Source: Ancylobacter oerskovii (GTDB taxonomy: Bacteria; Pseudomonadota; Alphaproteobacteria; Rhizobiales; Xanthobacteraceae). From it: 40,113 bases of DNA. Below are positions 7,253 to 15,425 of this stretch, in pieces. A model generated the notes under the pieces. It was not told the DNA's origin, did not search any database, and saw only the letters and a list, made by a program, of their open reading frames with translations. The stretch covers positions 1 to 40,113 of the forward strand of contig NZ_JAHBGB010000036.1 of assembly GCF_018390555.1 (NCBI RefSeq). The letters are read 5' to 3'. Positions within the stretch are counted from its first letter, which is position 1. The number at the start of each line of letters is the position of its first letter. Both the position numbers and the translations under genes were made by a program.

Positions 7253-8532
7253 TGGCGCATCTCGTCCTGTTCGGCTCGTTCATCGTGCTGATGGCGATCG
7301 GCACCCCCATCGCCTTCTGCCTCGGCATCGCTTCGCTGGCGACCGTGCTCTATCTCGGCCTGCCGCCCATCGTGGTGTTCCAGCAGCTCAATTCCGGCAT
7401 CAACGTCTTCGCGATGATGGCGATCCCGTTCTTCATCTTCGCCGGCGACCTCATGGTGCGCGGCGGCATCGCGCTGCGGCTCATCCGCTTCGCCGCCGGG
7501 CTGGTCGGGCATCTGCGCGGCGGCCTCGGGCAGGTGAACATCGTCGCCTCGACGCTGTTCGGCGGCATTTCCGGCTCGGCGGTGGCGGACGCCTCGGCGG
7601 TGGGCGGGCTGATGATCCCGCAAATGGCCAAGCGCGGCTACGACCGCGACTATGCGGTGAACGTCACCGTCAACGCGGCGATCATCGCGCTGATGATCCC
7701 GCCCTCGCACAACATGATCCTCTATTCCATCGCGGCGGGCGGCAACGTCTCGGTGGCGGACCTGTTCACCGCCGGCATCGTGCCGGGGCTGCTGCTGGCG
7801 CTGTCGCTGATGGTCACCGCCTGGTGGGTGGCCAAGCGCCGCGGCTATCCGTCCGAGCCGTTCCCCGGCTTCGGCAAGCTGGGCTTCTACCTGCTCTCCT
7901 CGGTGCCGGGCCTGCTGCTCATCGCCATCATCTTCGGCGGCGTGCGCTCGGGGGTGTTCACCGCCACCGAGAGCTCCTGCATCGCGGTGCTCTATGCCCT
8001 GCTGGTGGCGGTGCTGGTCTATCGCGAGCTCGACTGGTCGGGCTTCGTCGAGGCGACGCTCGGCGCCGTCCGCACCACCGCCATGGTGCTGCTGGTCATC
8101 GGCGCGGCGGCTTCCTTCGGCTGGCTGATGGCCTATCTGCAGGTGCAGCAGTCGACGATCCAGCTGATCCGGTCGGTCTCCGAAGATCCGATCATGGTGC
8201 TGCTGCTGATCAACCTCGTGCTGCTGTTCCTCGGCACCTTCATGGACATGGCGCCGATGATCATCATCTGCACGCCGGTGCTGCTGCCGGTGGTGAAGGC
8301 GTTCGGCATCGACCCCGTGCATTTCGGCGTGGTGATGATCCTCAATGCCGGCATCGGGCTGAACACGCCGCCGGTGGGAACGGTGCTGTTCGTCGGCTGC
8401 GCGGTGGGCGGCATCACCATACGCGAGGCGATGCGCACCATCTGGCCGTTCTTCGGGGCCAGCGTCGCCGTGCTGCTGCTGGTCACCTATGTGCCGGGGC
8501 TGTCGCTCTGGCTGCCGGCGCTGTTCCGCTGA
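7252..8532 (+). CDS. dctM: TRAP transporter large permease subunit (DctM family)
   Basis: The transport channel of the TRAP system, driven by the sodium gradient, in the inner membrane. The 426-residue protein has about a dozen hydrophobic helices and the usual length for the family. Characteristic segments are FFIFAGDLMVRGGIA near residue 62, GGISGSAVADASAVGG near 104 and the late NAGIGLNTPPVGT motif. Its start overlaps the dctQ stop (TGATG), so the three transporter genes and the hydratase form one operon. Together with the periplasmic receptor it would import a uronate or related sugar acid for the divergent enzymes. Confidence 0.92.
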   Translation: MAHLVLFGSFIVLMAIGTPIAFCLGIASLATVLYLGLPPIVVFQQLNSGINVFAMMAIPFFIFAGDLMVRGGIALRLIRFAAGLVGHLRGGLGQVNIVASTLFGGISGSAVADASAVGGLMIPQMAKRGYDRDYAVNVTVNAAIIALMIPPSHNMILYSIAAGGNVSVADLFTAGIVPGLLLALSLMVTAWWVAKRRGYPSEPFPGFGKLGFYLLSSVPGLLLIAIIFGGVRSGVFTATESSCIAVLYALLVAVLVYRELDWSGFVEATLGAVRTTAMVLLVIGAAASFGWLMAYLQVQQSTIQLIRSVSEDPIMVLLLINLVLLFLGTFMDMAPMIIICTPVLLPVVKAFGIDPVHFGVVMILNAGIGLNTPPVGTVLFVGCAVGGITIREAMRTIWPFFGASVAVLLLVTYVPGLSLWLPALFR

Positions 8533-8556
8533 CGGCCCGGGACATGGCGGGGCCGC

Positions 8557-9174
8557 CTATTCGGCGGCCTCGCCCGGCTGCGTGTGGGCGCCGGCGGTGC
8601 AGTGCTCCTCGATCACGTGCCGCCGCAGCGAATCGCGCACCGAGGACAGGATTTCCTCGGAGAGGGCCGGATCGGTCGAGGACAGGCCGCGGGCCAGGGT
8701 GATGGCCCCGACCATGGACGCCATCAGCGTGATCGAATCGGCATGCCGTTCCTCCGGCGTGCCGCCCGGCGGCAGCAATTCGGCGATGCGGCCCAGCTGA
8801 TGGCGCAGGCCGTCGGCATATTGCGTCTGCACATGTTCCGGCTGGCGGGCGATCTCGGCGCCGAAGGCCGACATCGGGCAGCCCCTGGACGGCTCGTCGC
8901 GGTGGCGCACCGAGACATAGCGCTCGATGATCGACCACAGGCTGGAGATCTCGTTCCACTTGGCGCGGCTTTTCAGGAAGGCGTCGCGGCAGGCCTCCTC
9001 GGCCAGATGCGCCTTGGAGCGGAAATGGCCGTAGAAGGCGCCATGAGTCAGCCCGCTCGCCTGCATGATCTCGGCGACGCCGACGTCGCCGAAGCCACGC
9101 TCCCGAAACAGCCGCGAGGCCGTGTCGAGGATGGTGCGCCGATGCTCGGCGACCTTTTCCCGGGTAACACGCAC
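8557..9174 (-). CDS. TetR/AcrR-family transcriptional regulator
   Basis: A 205-residue repressor with an N-terminal TetR helix-turn-helix: the segment from REKVAEHRRTILDTASRLF to GLTHGAFYGHFRSKAHLAEE covers residues of about 5-58. A variable all-helical ligand domain follows. Its target and ligand are not readable. The start is GTG at 9172-9174, preceded by GGAGGTGATG. A longer open frame upstream is rejected because the added stretch resembles no TetR N-terminus. It ends 24 bases from the convergent dctM gene and lies downstream of the MFS transporter on the same strand, so it may control an efflux function, though this is only suggestive. Confidence 0.85.
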   Translation of the reverse strand: MRVTREKVAEHRRTILDTASRLFRERGFGDVGVAEIMQASGLTHGAFYGHFRSKAHLAEEACRDAFLKSRAKWNEISSLWSIIERYVSVRHRDEPSRGCPMSAFGAEIARQPEHVQTQYADGLRHQLGRIAELLPPGGTPEERHADSITLMASMVGAITLARGLSSTDPALSEEILSSVRDSLRRHVIEEHCTAGAHTQPGEAAE

Positions 9175-9328
9175 TTTCTCATCACCTCCGTCGGGTGCAC
9201 CGACCCCGCCCGGTTCCGCCCATTCCCTCTGTAAACACCATTTTTTATTCATGATGCAAATCAGAGATAGCGGAGCGAGGGCGTTTTGATCGGCGGCGTG
9301 CCTGCCCGGAGCGCCGGCTGCGCCGGCC

Positions 9329-10513
9329 TCAGGCCGCCTGCGCGGCGGCCGGCACGGCACGCCGGTCGAGCACACCACTCCATATGGTGAGGCCGAGGGC
9401 GATCGCCACCAGCGCAGCGCCGACATAGGGCGTCGCCTCCAGGCCCAGGGGCGAGGCGACCACCCGGCCGCCCATCCAGGCACCGAGCGCGATGCCGAGA
9501 TTGAAGGCCGCGATGTTCAGCGCCGAGGCGACGTCCACGGCGCCGGGCCGGTGCCGGCGGGCGAGCTCGACCACGTAGATCTGTAGCCCCGGCACATTGG
9601 CGAAGGAGAGGAAGCCCAGCACGACGAGGGTGGCGAGCGCCGGCAGCGGCGTGGACATGGTGAGGCCGAACAGCGCCAGCACCAGCGCCTGCGCCAGGAA
9701 CAGCCGTGTCAGCGCCTTCACCGGATCACGGTCGGCGATGCGTCCGCCGATGAGGTTGCCGGCGGCGATGGCGGCGCCGTAGAGCACCAGGATCAGGCTG
9801 ACGGCGCCGGCGTCGAAGCCGGTGATCTGCTCCAGGATCGCCGCCAGATAGGTGAAGGCGACGAAGGTGCCGCCATAGCCGAGCGCGGTCATGGCGAAGA
9901 CGAGGAGCAGGCGGCCGCTCGACAGCACCTTCCACTGGTCGGCGAGCCGCGTCGGCGCCGGCCGCGAAAGCCGCGCGGGCAGCAGTACGGCGATGGCGAG
10001 GAAGGCCACCGCGCCGAGCGCGGCGACGCCGGCAAAGGTGGCGCGCCAGCCGAAATGCTGGCCGATGAAGGTGCCGAGCGGCACGCCGGTGACGATGGCC
10101 ACCGTCAGCCCCATGAACATGAGGGCGATGGCGGAGGCGCGGCGGTCCGGCGCCACCAGATCGGCGGCGATGGTGGCACCGACCGAGAAGAACACGCCAT
10201 GGGCGAAGGCGGAGATCACCCGGGCCACCAGCAGGCCGGCATAGTCCGGGCTCAGCGCCGCACCGGCATTGCCGGCGATGAACAGCGCCATCAGCCCGAG
10301 CAGCAGCGGCTTGCGCGGCACGCGGCCGGTGAGGGCGGTGAGGATCGGGGCGCCGAAGGTGACGCCGAGCGCGTAGACGGAAACGATCAGTCCGGCGAGC
10401 GGCAGGTCGATATCGAGATCGGCGGCGACGGTCGGCAGCAGGCCGACGATGACGAATTCCGTGGTGCCGATGGCATAGGCCGCCACGGTGAGGGCGAAGA
10501 GGGCGATGGGCAT
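9329..10513 (-). CDS. MFS transporter, DHA1 family (AraJ/YdhP-like)
   Basis: A 394-residue major facilitator with 12 predicted membrane helices. The N-terminal helix 1 motif GTTEFVIVGLLP and the loop 2-3 region with GRVPRKPLLLG are typical of the AraJ/YdhP/NepI-like drug:H+ antiporter 1 group. Such proteins export sugars, nucleosides or drugs, and the substrate here is unknown. It is transcribed divergently from a LysR gene with a LysR-type box between them, a common arrangement for an effector gene and its activator. The final residues are Ala-rich and cytoplasmic. Confidence 0.88.
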   Translation of the reverse strand: MPIALFALTVAAYAIGTTEFVIVGLLPTVAADLDIDLPLAGLIVSVYALGVTFGAPILTALTGRVPRKPLLLGLMALFIAGNAGAALSPDYAGLLVARVISAFAHGVFFSVGATIAADLVAPDRRASAIALMFMGLTVAIVTGVPLGTFIGQHFGWRATFAGVAALGAVAFLAIAVLLPARLSRPAPTRLADQWKVLSSGRLLLVFAMTALGYGGTFVAFTYLAAILEQITGFDAGAVSLILVLYGAAIAAGNLIGGRIADRDPVKALTRLFLAQALVLALFGLTMSTPLPALATLVVLGFLSFANVPGLQIYVVELARRHRPGAVDVASALNIAAFNLGIALGAWMGGRVVASPLGLEATPYVGAALVAIALGLTIWSGVLDRRAVPAAAQAA

Positions 10514-10618
10514 GGTTGGCTCCGGCCGCGGCGAGGCGCCGCGCGAAAGGATCGTGGGTTGCCGGAACTATGGGGCGCGCCTTTCCTCTTGTTTATTCCA
10601 AGATCGTGATCAAGATCT

Positions 10619-10633
10619 GTGAAGCTTGTTCAC
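10619..10633. promoter_or_regulatory. Candidate LysR box (T-N11-A)
   Basis: The inverted repeat GTGAA-N5-TTCAC fits the T-N11-A consensus of LysR-type regulators exactly. It lies 14 bases upstream of the LysR start and about 105 bases upstream of the divergent MFS gene. Upstream of it are GATC-rich half sites (GATCGTGATC near 10604-10613). Autorepression plus control of the transporter is the usual use of such a site; this is inference. Confidence 0.55.
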
Positions 10634-10647
10634 GAATGGGGGCGGCC

Positions 10648-11547
10648 ATGGACAACCGTGCCGGCGAGATGCAGGTGCTCGTCGAGGTCGCCGATCGCGG
10701 CAGCTTCTCCGCCGCCGGGCGGTCGTTGCGGCTGTCGCCCTCGGCGGTCTCGAAGATGGTGGCCCGCATCGAGGCCCGTCTCGGCGTGCGGCTGCTGGTG
10801 CGCTCCACCCGGGCGCTGGTGCTCACCCCCGAGGGGGAGGCTTATGTGGCGCGTGCCCGCATTATCCTCGCCGGCATCGAGGAGGCCGAGCGCCAGGTGG
10901 CGGGAGGCGCCGCCGCCGAGCCGCGCGGAAGGCTGCGCGTCTCCGCCTCGGTGGCGTTCGGCGAGCACTATCTGGTGCCGCTGATACCGCAGTTCCTGGC
11001 GCGCTATCCGCGGGTCTCGCTCGACCTGTCGCTGACCGACAGCGTCATCGACCTGCTCGGCGAGCGGACCGATCTCGCCATCCGCATCGGGCCGTTGCGC
11101 GATTCATCCCTGAAGGCGCGGCGGCTGTCGGAAAGCCGGCGGGTGATCGTCGGCGCGCCGGCCTATCTGGAACGGCATGGCGTGCCGGCGACGCCCGACG
11201 ATCTGGAGGGCCACAACTGCCTGCGCTTCAATTTCCGCCGCAGCATGGATGACTGGCCGTTCCGCGACCCGGCGACGGGTGCATCCTTCACCCGCAGCGT
11301 CGGCGGCAATTTCGAGGGCAATAGCGGCGCCACGGTGCGGCGGCTGGCGCTGGAGGGGCTGGGTCTTGCCCGCATCGGCGCCTTCCACATCCATGCCGAT
11401 ATCGAAGCCGGCGCGCTGGTGCCGGTGCTGGAGGACTACAATGCCGGCGATATCGAGCAGATGAGCGCGGTCTATGTCGGCCACGCCCATCTCGATGCCC
11501 GCATCCGCGCCTTCGTCGATTTCCTCGCCGAGCGGATCAGGGGGTGA
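10648..11547 (+). CDS. LysR-family transcriptional regulator
   Basis: A 299-residue regulator, the normal LysR length. Residues of about 1-60 form the winged helix-turn-helix (GSFSAAGRSLRLSPSAVSKM) and about 90-295 the periplasmic-binding-protein-like effector domain. The sequence resembles the large CrgA/AaeR-like group, with conserved LDLSLTDSVIDLL and LAIRIG segments. Two in-frame ATGs exist at 10636 and 10648. The second gives the common start directly before the DNA-binding domain and follows a G-rich run. It is divergent from the MFS gene and probably its regulator. The effector is unknown. Confidence 0.87.
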   Translation: MDNRAGEMQVLVEVADRGSFSAAGRSLRLSPSAVSKMVARIEARLGVRLLVRSTRALVLTPEGEAYVARARIILAGIEEAERQVAGGAAAEPRGRLRVSASVAFGEHYLVPLIPQFLARYPRVSLDLSLTDSVIDLLGERTDLAIRIGPLRDSSLKARRLSESRRVIVGAPAYLERHGVPATPDDLEGHNCLRFNFRRSMDDWPFRDPATGASFTRSVGGNFEGNSGATVRRLALEGLGLARIGAFHIHADIEAGALVPVLEDYNAGDIEQMSAVYVGHAHLDARIRAFVDFLAERIRG

Positions 11548-11577
11548 ACGGCGGGCCGAAGCCCGCCGCGGCCGAGA

Positions 11578-12432
11578 TCAGGCGAACGCCTTGAGATAGG
11601 CACGGGCGCTGGTGGAGGGACGGCCGGCGAGCCGCTCGACATCGCCGGAGGTCGCGGCATATTCGCCCGCGCCGAGCGCGGCGTAGAAGCTGGCCACCCC
11701 GGTCGCCACCCATTCCGGCAGGCCCATGGCGCGGAACTGCTCCTCGAAGGCGGAGACGGGCACCTCGAGCGCCCTGATCTCCCTGCCCGTCAGCTCGGAG
11801 AGGATCGCCGCGAGCTCGACCGCGCTCCAGGCCTCGCCGCCGGCGATCTCATAGACCTTGTTCTCGTGGCCGGCGCCGATGACCGCGCCGACGATCGAAT
11901 CCGCCACGTCCTCGTGCGAGACATAGGCGACCTTGGCGTCGATGCTGGGGAAGGGCAGCACGCCGCCCGCCTTGGCGTTGGCGAACAGCGCGTCATTGTT
12001 CGACCAGTAGGAATTGTCGCGCAGGATGGTCCAGGCGAGGCCGGAGGCCTTCAGTTCCGCCTCGGTCGCCTCATGCGCCTTCGCCCAGTCGAAGCGGCTG
12101 GCGCTCACCGGGTTGGTGGCGCTGGTGTAGACGAGGCGCGCCACCCCGGCCGCCTTGGCGGCGTCGATGGCGCGATGATGCTGCGCGGTGCGGATGTCGT
12201 TGGTGCCGGCCCCGGAGATGAGCACGACGGTCTCGGCGCCGGCGAAGGCGGCCTTGAGGCTGGCCGGGTCGTCATAGTCGGCGGCGACCACCTCGAAGCC
12301 CTCGGCCTTGCGGGCGGCGAGCTTCTCCGGCGAGCGGACGGCGAGGCGGACCTTGCCGGCGAGGCCCTTGGCCTTGAAGGCATCGGCGAGGGTGGTGCCG
12401 AGCTTGCCGCTGGCGGCGGTGATGACGATCAT
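11578..12432 (-). CDS. NAD(P)-binding NmrA-like oxidoreductase, QorB/YtfG-like quinone reductase
   Basis: A 284-residue atypical short-chain dehydrogenase close in length to E. coli QorB (286). The N-terminal ITAASGKLG Rossmann motif follows the start, and the NmrA/YtfG-type segments VLISGAG, LVYTSATNP, WTILRDNSYWSNN and YVSHEDVADSI are present. Such enzymes reduce quinones with NADPH. An upstream in-frame ATG adds six residues, but the chosen ATG matches the family start. It is divergent from an HxlR regulator, just as E. coli qorB (ytfG) neighbours the HxlR gene ytfH, which supports the assignment. Its activity on a particular quinone is inferred. Confidence 0.83.
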   Translation of the reverse strand: MIVITAASGKLGTTLADAFKAKGLAGKVRLAVRSPEKLAARKAEGFEVVAADYDDPASLKAAFAGAETVVLISGAGTNDIRTAQHHRAIDAAKAAGVARLVYTSATNPVSASRFDWAKAHEATEAELKASGLAWTILRDNSYWSNNDALFANAKAGGVLPFPSIDAKVAYVSHEDVADSIVGAVIGAGHENKVYEIAGGEAWSAVELAAILSELTGREIRALEVPVSAFEEQFRAMGLPEWVATGVASFYAALGAGEYAATSGDVERLAGRPSTSARAYLKAFA

Positions 12433-12488
12433 GATGCACGGTCCCTGCATGGACGCCGGAGGGCGATGGCGCCGACGGGCTGTCCTTG

Positions 12489-12507
12489 GTTACGGAATGA
12501 GAGTAAC
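12489..12507. promoter_or_regulatory. Candidate HxlR operator (GTTAC-N9-GTAAC)
   Basis: The inverted repeat GTTAC-N9-GTAAC lies in the gap between the quinone-reductase gene and the HxlR gene. A further half site GTAACC is at 12566-12571, closer to the HxlR start. HxlR/QorR-type proteins bind dyad sites with GTAC-like arms, so this is a plausible shared operator. The symmetry is seen in the sequence; binding is inferred. Confidence 0.5.
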
Positions 12508-12611
12508 ATGCGCTTCTGCATCAAAGGCGCAAGAAGGCATCTTGCCGTGCCTCGGTATGCCGGCAGTAACCAATGGCGCGGGGTCTCGCGTGCCGCCGAA
12601 GGGAGCAGGGG

Positions 12612-13028
12612 ATGGCTGGAATGATGAAGGCGGAATGGCTGGCGCTCGGCGATGCCTGCCCGGTGCGGCTGCTGCTCGACCGCATCGGCGATCGCTGGAG
12701 CGTGCTGGTGTTGACCGAACTCGACCCCGGCGTGCGGCGGTTTTCCGAACTGCGCCGCTCGATCCCGGACATCTCGCAGCGCATGCTGACCCAGACGCTG
12801 CGCTCGCTGGAAACCGACGGCTTCATCTCGCGCACGGTGTTCCCCACCGTGCCGCCGCGCGTCGACTACGAGCTGACCGATCTTGGCCGCTCGCTGATGG
12901 TGCCGCTCGGTGGCCTCATCGATTGGGTGAAGGCCAACGACGCCACGGTGCGCGGCGCGCGCCGTCAGCCGACCACGATGCCGGGCGAACCCGCTTCCAG
13001 CCGGCCGACGATGGCCGCCGCCGGATAG
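12612..13028 (+). CDS. HxlR-family transcriptional regulator (QorR/YtfH-like)
   Basis: A 138-residue winged-helix regulator. The hallmark [19 protein letters not shown] segment begins at Cys16, the conserved cysteine that senses quinones or electrophiles in the YodB/HypR/QorR group. A recognition-helix region follows ([20 protein letters not shown]). The ATG at 12612 follows an AG-rich run (GGGAGCAGGGG); nearby ATGs at 12621 and 12624 are possible. It is divergent from the QorB-like gene, its likely target. Its last 64 bases overlap the 3' end of selD on the other strand, where the C-terminal residues become Pro/Ser-rich. Confidence 0.85.
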   Translation: MAGMMKAEWLALGDACPVRLLLDRIGDRWSVLVLTELDPGVRRFSELRRSIPDISQRMLTQTLRSLETDGFISRTVFPTVPPRVDYELTDLGRSLMVPLGGLIDWVKANDATVRGARRQPTTMPGEPASSRPTMAAAG

Positions 13029-14035
13029 CCGGCGCCGCGGATCTCGGCGGCAAGGGCGTCGGCCGCTTCCGGCGCCACCGCGATCAGCAGGCCGCCCGAG
13101 GTCTGCGGGTCGGTGAGGAGATGACGCCGCCAGTCGGGAAAGCCCTCCGGCAGGGTCACGCCCTCGCCATAGCTCGCCCAGTTGCGGTGCGAGGCGCCGG
13201 TGACGAAGCCCTGGCGCGCCAGCGTCTCCGCCTGTCCCAGCACCGGCAGCGCGTCCGCGTCGAGGCGGAGTGCGAGGCCGGAGCCGCGCGCCACTTCCAG
13301 CCCGTGGCCGAGAATGCCGAAGCCGGTGACGTCGGTGACGGCGTGCACCTCGCTCCGCTTGCCGAGCGCGGCGCCGATGCGGTTGAGCCTGGTCATCGAG
13401 GCGATCATCTCCGCATAGGCTTCCCTCCCCAGCGCTTCCTTCTTGAACGCCGCCGAATAGAGCCCGACGCCGAGCGCCTTGGTGAGGATCAGCACGTCGC
13501 CGGCCCGTGCGGTGCTGTTGCGGCGGATCTCGTCGGGCCGGGCGGTGCCGATCACCGCCAGGCCGTAGATCGGCTCGGGCGAGTCGATGGAATGGCCGCC
13601 GGCGACGGGGATGCCGGCCTCGGCGGCGATGGCCTGCCCGCCGCGCAGGATGTCGCGCACCATCGGGGTCGGCAGCTTGCCGAGCGGCATGCCGAGGATG
13701 GCCAACGCCAGCAAGGGCTTGCCGCCCATGGCGTAGACGTCGGAAATGGCGTTGGTGGCGGCGATGCGGCCGAATTCATAGGGATCGTCCACCATCGGCA
13801 TGAAGAAGTCGGTGGTGGCGATCAGGCAGGTTTCGTCGTCGAGCTGGTAGACGGCCGCGTCGTCGCCGGTCTCGGTGCCGACCAGCAGCTTTTCGAACGG
13901 CCCGCCCGGCGCCTGCTCGGACAGGAGCTCGCGCAGCACCGAGGGCGCGAGCTTGCAGCCGCAGCCGCCGCCATGGGCGAGGCTGGTGAGGCGGAACGGG
14001 GCCTCGGCGGACGGAATGGCAGGCGTGTCGAGCAT
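12965..14035 (-). CDS. selD: Selenide, water dikinase (selenophosphate synthase)
   Basis: Makes selenophosphate from selenide and ATP, the selenium donor for SelA. The 356-residue protein matches the roughly 347 of E. coli SelD. The catalytic loop [10 protein letters not shown] has Cys25, Cys27 and Lys28, equal to E. coli Cys17, Cys19 and Lys20, so this SelD uses cysteine, not selenocysteine. The ATP-binding Asp residues appear as [10 protein letters not shown], and the AIRS-type segments ([25 protein letters not shown], shown here in part) are clear. A GGGAG motif precedes the ATG. It is the only sel gene on the minus strand and is separated from the FDH/selAB block by two genes. Confidence 0.95.
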   Translation of the reverse strand: MLDTPAIPSAEAPFRLTSLAHGGGCGCKLAPSVLRELLSEQAPGGPFEKLLVGTETGDDAAVYQLDDETCLIATTDFFMPMVDDPYEFGRIAATNAISDVYAMGGKPLLALAILGMPLGKLPTPMVRDILRGGQAIAAEAGIPVAGGHSIDSPEPIYGLAVIGTARPDEIRRNSTARAGDVLILTKALGVGLYSAAFKKEALGREAYAEMIASMTRLNRIGAALGKRSEVHAVTDVTGFGILGHGLEVARGSGLALRLDADALPVLGQAETLARQGFVTGASHRNWASYGEGVTLPEGFPDWRRHLLTDPQTSGGLLIAVAPEAADALAAEIRGAGYPAAAIVGRLEAGSPGIVVG

Positions 14036-14054
14036 GGTGAACTCTCCCTTTTCT

Positions 14055-14104
14055 TAACCTCTCCCCGCCGGGGGAGGTCGCCGCGCAGCGGCGGGTGAGG
14101 GGGG
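14055..14104. repeat. Short palindromic intergenic repeat, single unit
   Basis: The unit reads CCTCTCCCC / GGGGGAGG (a hairpin), then CGCCG..CGGCG, then GGTGAGGGG. The same order of blocks recurs, reverse-complemented, in the right half of the element at 21139-21260. Elements of this kind are common between genes in Rhizobiales. It lies just upstream of the selD start, so it could affect that transcript. Confidence 0.65.
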
Positions 14105-14135
14105 ACGCGGCTGGGAAGCGTTGCATTTGCAGATG

Positions 14136-14255
14136 GACGTCATGCCCGGCCTTGTGTTGGGGCATCCACGTCTTCTTCCGCTCCGATGAACATTCGCTCT
14201 TTGGATGGGGGCGGCAAAAGGCGTGGATGGCCGGGACACGCCCGGCCATGACGTC
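14136..14255. repeat. Long inverted repeat, Rhizobiales-type intergenic element
   Basis: A left arm at 14136-14170 (GACGTCATGCCCGGCC...GGCATCCACG) and a right arm at 14221-14255 (GCGTGGATGGCCGGG...CCATGACGTC) are imperfect reverse complements of about 35 bases around a 50-base centre. The arms resemble the "CGTCATGCCCGG...GGCATCCACG" palindromes common between genes in Bradyrhizobium-like genomes. It lies between the transglutaminase-like gene and selD. Confidence 0.65.
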
Positions 14256-14276
14256 GCGCGGAGGGCGGCGGTCTTT

Positions 14277-15425
14277 CTACGCCGAGATCTCGCTGGCCTT
14301 GATGGTGTATTTGAAGGCGTCCGGGTCGAGGCAGTCCTGGCGCAGGCTGGCCACCTCCGCCTGCGGATACATCAGGAAGCCGAGCTTGGGTCCGCTGGAG
14401 CCCGGCAGGGCGATGTCGTGGCCGTCATTATAGGCCAGCCAGTTGCCTTCCCAGGCGCCGAACAGCGCCTTGCGCGCGGCCACCACCTTGGCGTCGTCGA
14501 TCGCGTTCTTCCCCGGCGGTTCCTCCAGCACCACCTTGCGCACGTCGGCGGGGTCGACGCCGACCCAGCCGAAGCCTTCCAGCCACACTTCGGCGCGGCA
14601 GTGCTGCGCCTTGGAGATCACCGGGGAATTGGCGCCGAGGCTCTTGTAGCCGAAGGCCGAGGGCGCCACGCGGATGCCGTAGAGATCGCGCGCCGGGAGG
14701 CCGGCGGCGCGGGACAGCCCGACGAACAGCGCGTTGAGGTCGGCGCATTTGCCGCCGAGATTGCCGCTCGCCAGCAGCGAGGCGATGTCGCCGGTGCCGC
14801 AGCCGCGGGTGGCGGCGTTGCGATAGGTGTTCTCCACCACCCATTCATAGATGGCACGGGCCTTCTCGACGTCGGTGGTCTTGCCGGCGACGATCTTGTC
14901 CGAGGTCTGCTTGACGAGGCCGTCGGTCGGGATGAGGTCGGTGGCCTTGAGGAACAGCGCCCGGTCCTGCGCCGACAGCGGCGCGGCGCTGCCGGGCGTG
15001 GAGAGGTCCGTCGCGCGGTCGCGGGTGGCGAATGTCGAGGTGATCTCCACCTGCGGCTTGTCCTCGCCCTCGGCCCAGGTGAGGTGCAGCAGCTTCGCCC
15101 CGTAATGCGGGTCCTGCACCACCTCGGCGGTCCTGGCATTGGTCTTCCAGGTGCTTTCGCCGGGCTTGAACCAGTCCTCGGCGGCGTAGGAAGGCAGCGG
15201 CACCCAGGCCTGAACCGGAGATTTCTGCGCCGGGCCGGCCTTGCCTTCCAGCGGCGCGACGTCGAGCGTCGTCACCACCTCGAAGCTGCGCCAGTTGCCG
15301 GGCTTCGGGGCGAAGGTCGCGGCCGCCGCCGGGGTGGCGGCCGCCTGCGCCAGGGCGGAATGGGGAAGGGCGGCGGCGGCCGCGAAGGCGGCGCCGGCTT
15401 TCAACAGGTCGCGACGGCTTGTCAT
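14277..15425 (-). CDS. Tat-exported transglutaminase-like cysteine protease-fold protein
   Basis: A 382-residue secreted protein with a transglutaminase core domain. The N-terminus SRRDLLKAG is a twin-arginine signal followed by a hydrophobic stretch ending near LAQA (about residue 27). The triad is visible as Cys227 (GGKCADLNALF), His275 (QHCRAEVWL) and Asp291 (GWVGVDPADV). Transglutaminase-fold bacterial proteins are usually thiol peptidases or crosslinkers; the reaction here is unknown. The ATG overlaps the stop of the TlpA-like gene (ATGA), so the two are coupled. The pair lies between selD and the formate dehydrogenase operon. Tat export suggests it folds or binds something before export, or follows FDH into the same compartment. 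Confidence 0.82.
   Translation of the reverse strand: MTSRRDLLKAGAAFAAAAALPHSALAQAAATPAAAATFAPKPGNWRSFEVVTTLDVAPLEGKAGPAQKSPVQAWVPLPSYAAEDWFKPGESTWKTNARTAEVVQDPHYGAKLLHLTWAEGEDKPQVEITSTFATRDRATDLSTPGSAAPLSAQDRALFLKATDLIPTDGLVKQTSDKIVAGKTTDVEKARAIYEWVVENTYRNAATRGCGTGDIASLLASGNLGGKCADLNALFVGLSRAAGLPARDLYGIRVAPSAFGYKSLGANSPVISKAQHCRAEVWLEGFGWVGVDPADVRKVVLEEPPGKNAIDDAKVVAARKALFGAWEGNWLAYNDGHDIALPGSSGPKLGFLMYPQAEVASLRQDCLDPDAFKYTIKASEISA

Noticed and set aside
6853..8322. A 489-residue minus-strand open frame opposite dctQ/dctM
   Set aside because: His/Asp/Gln-rich antisense of membrane helices, typical of shadows of hydrophobic genes.
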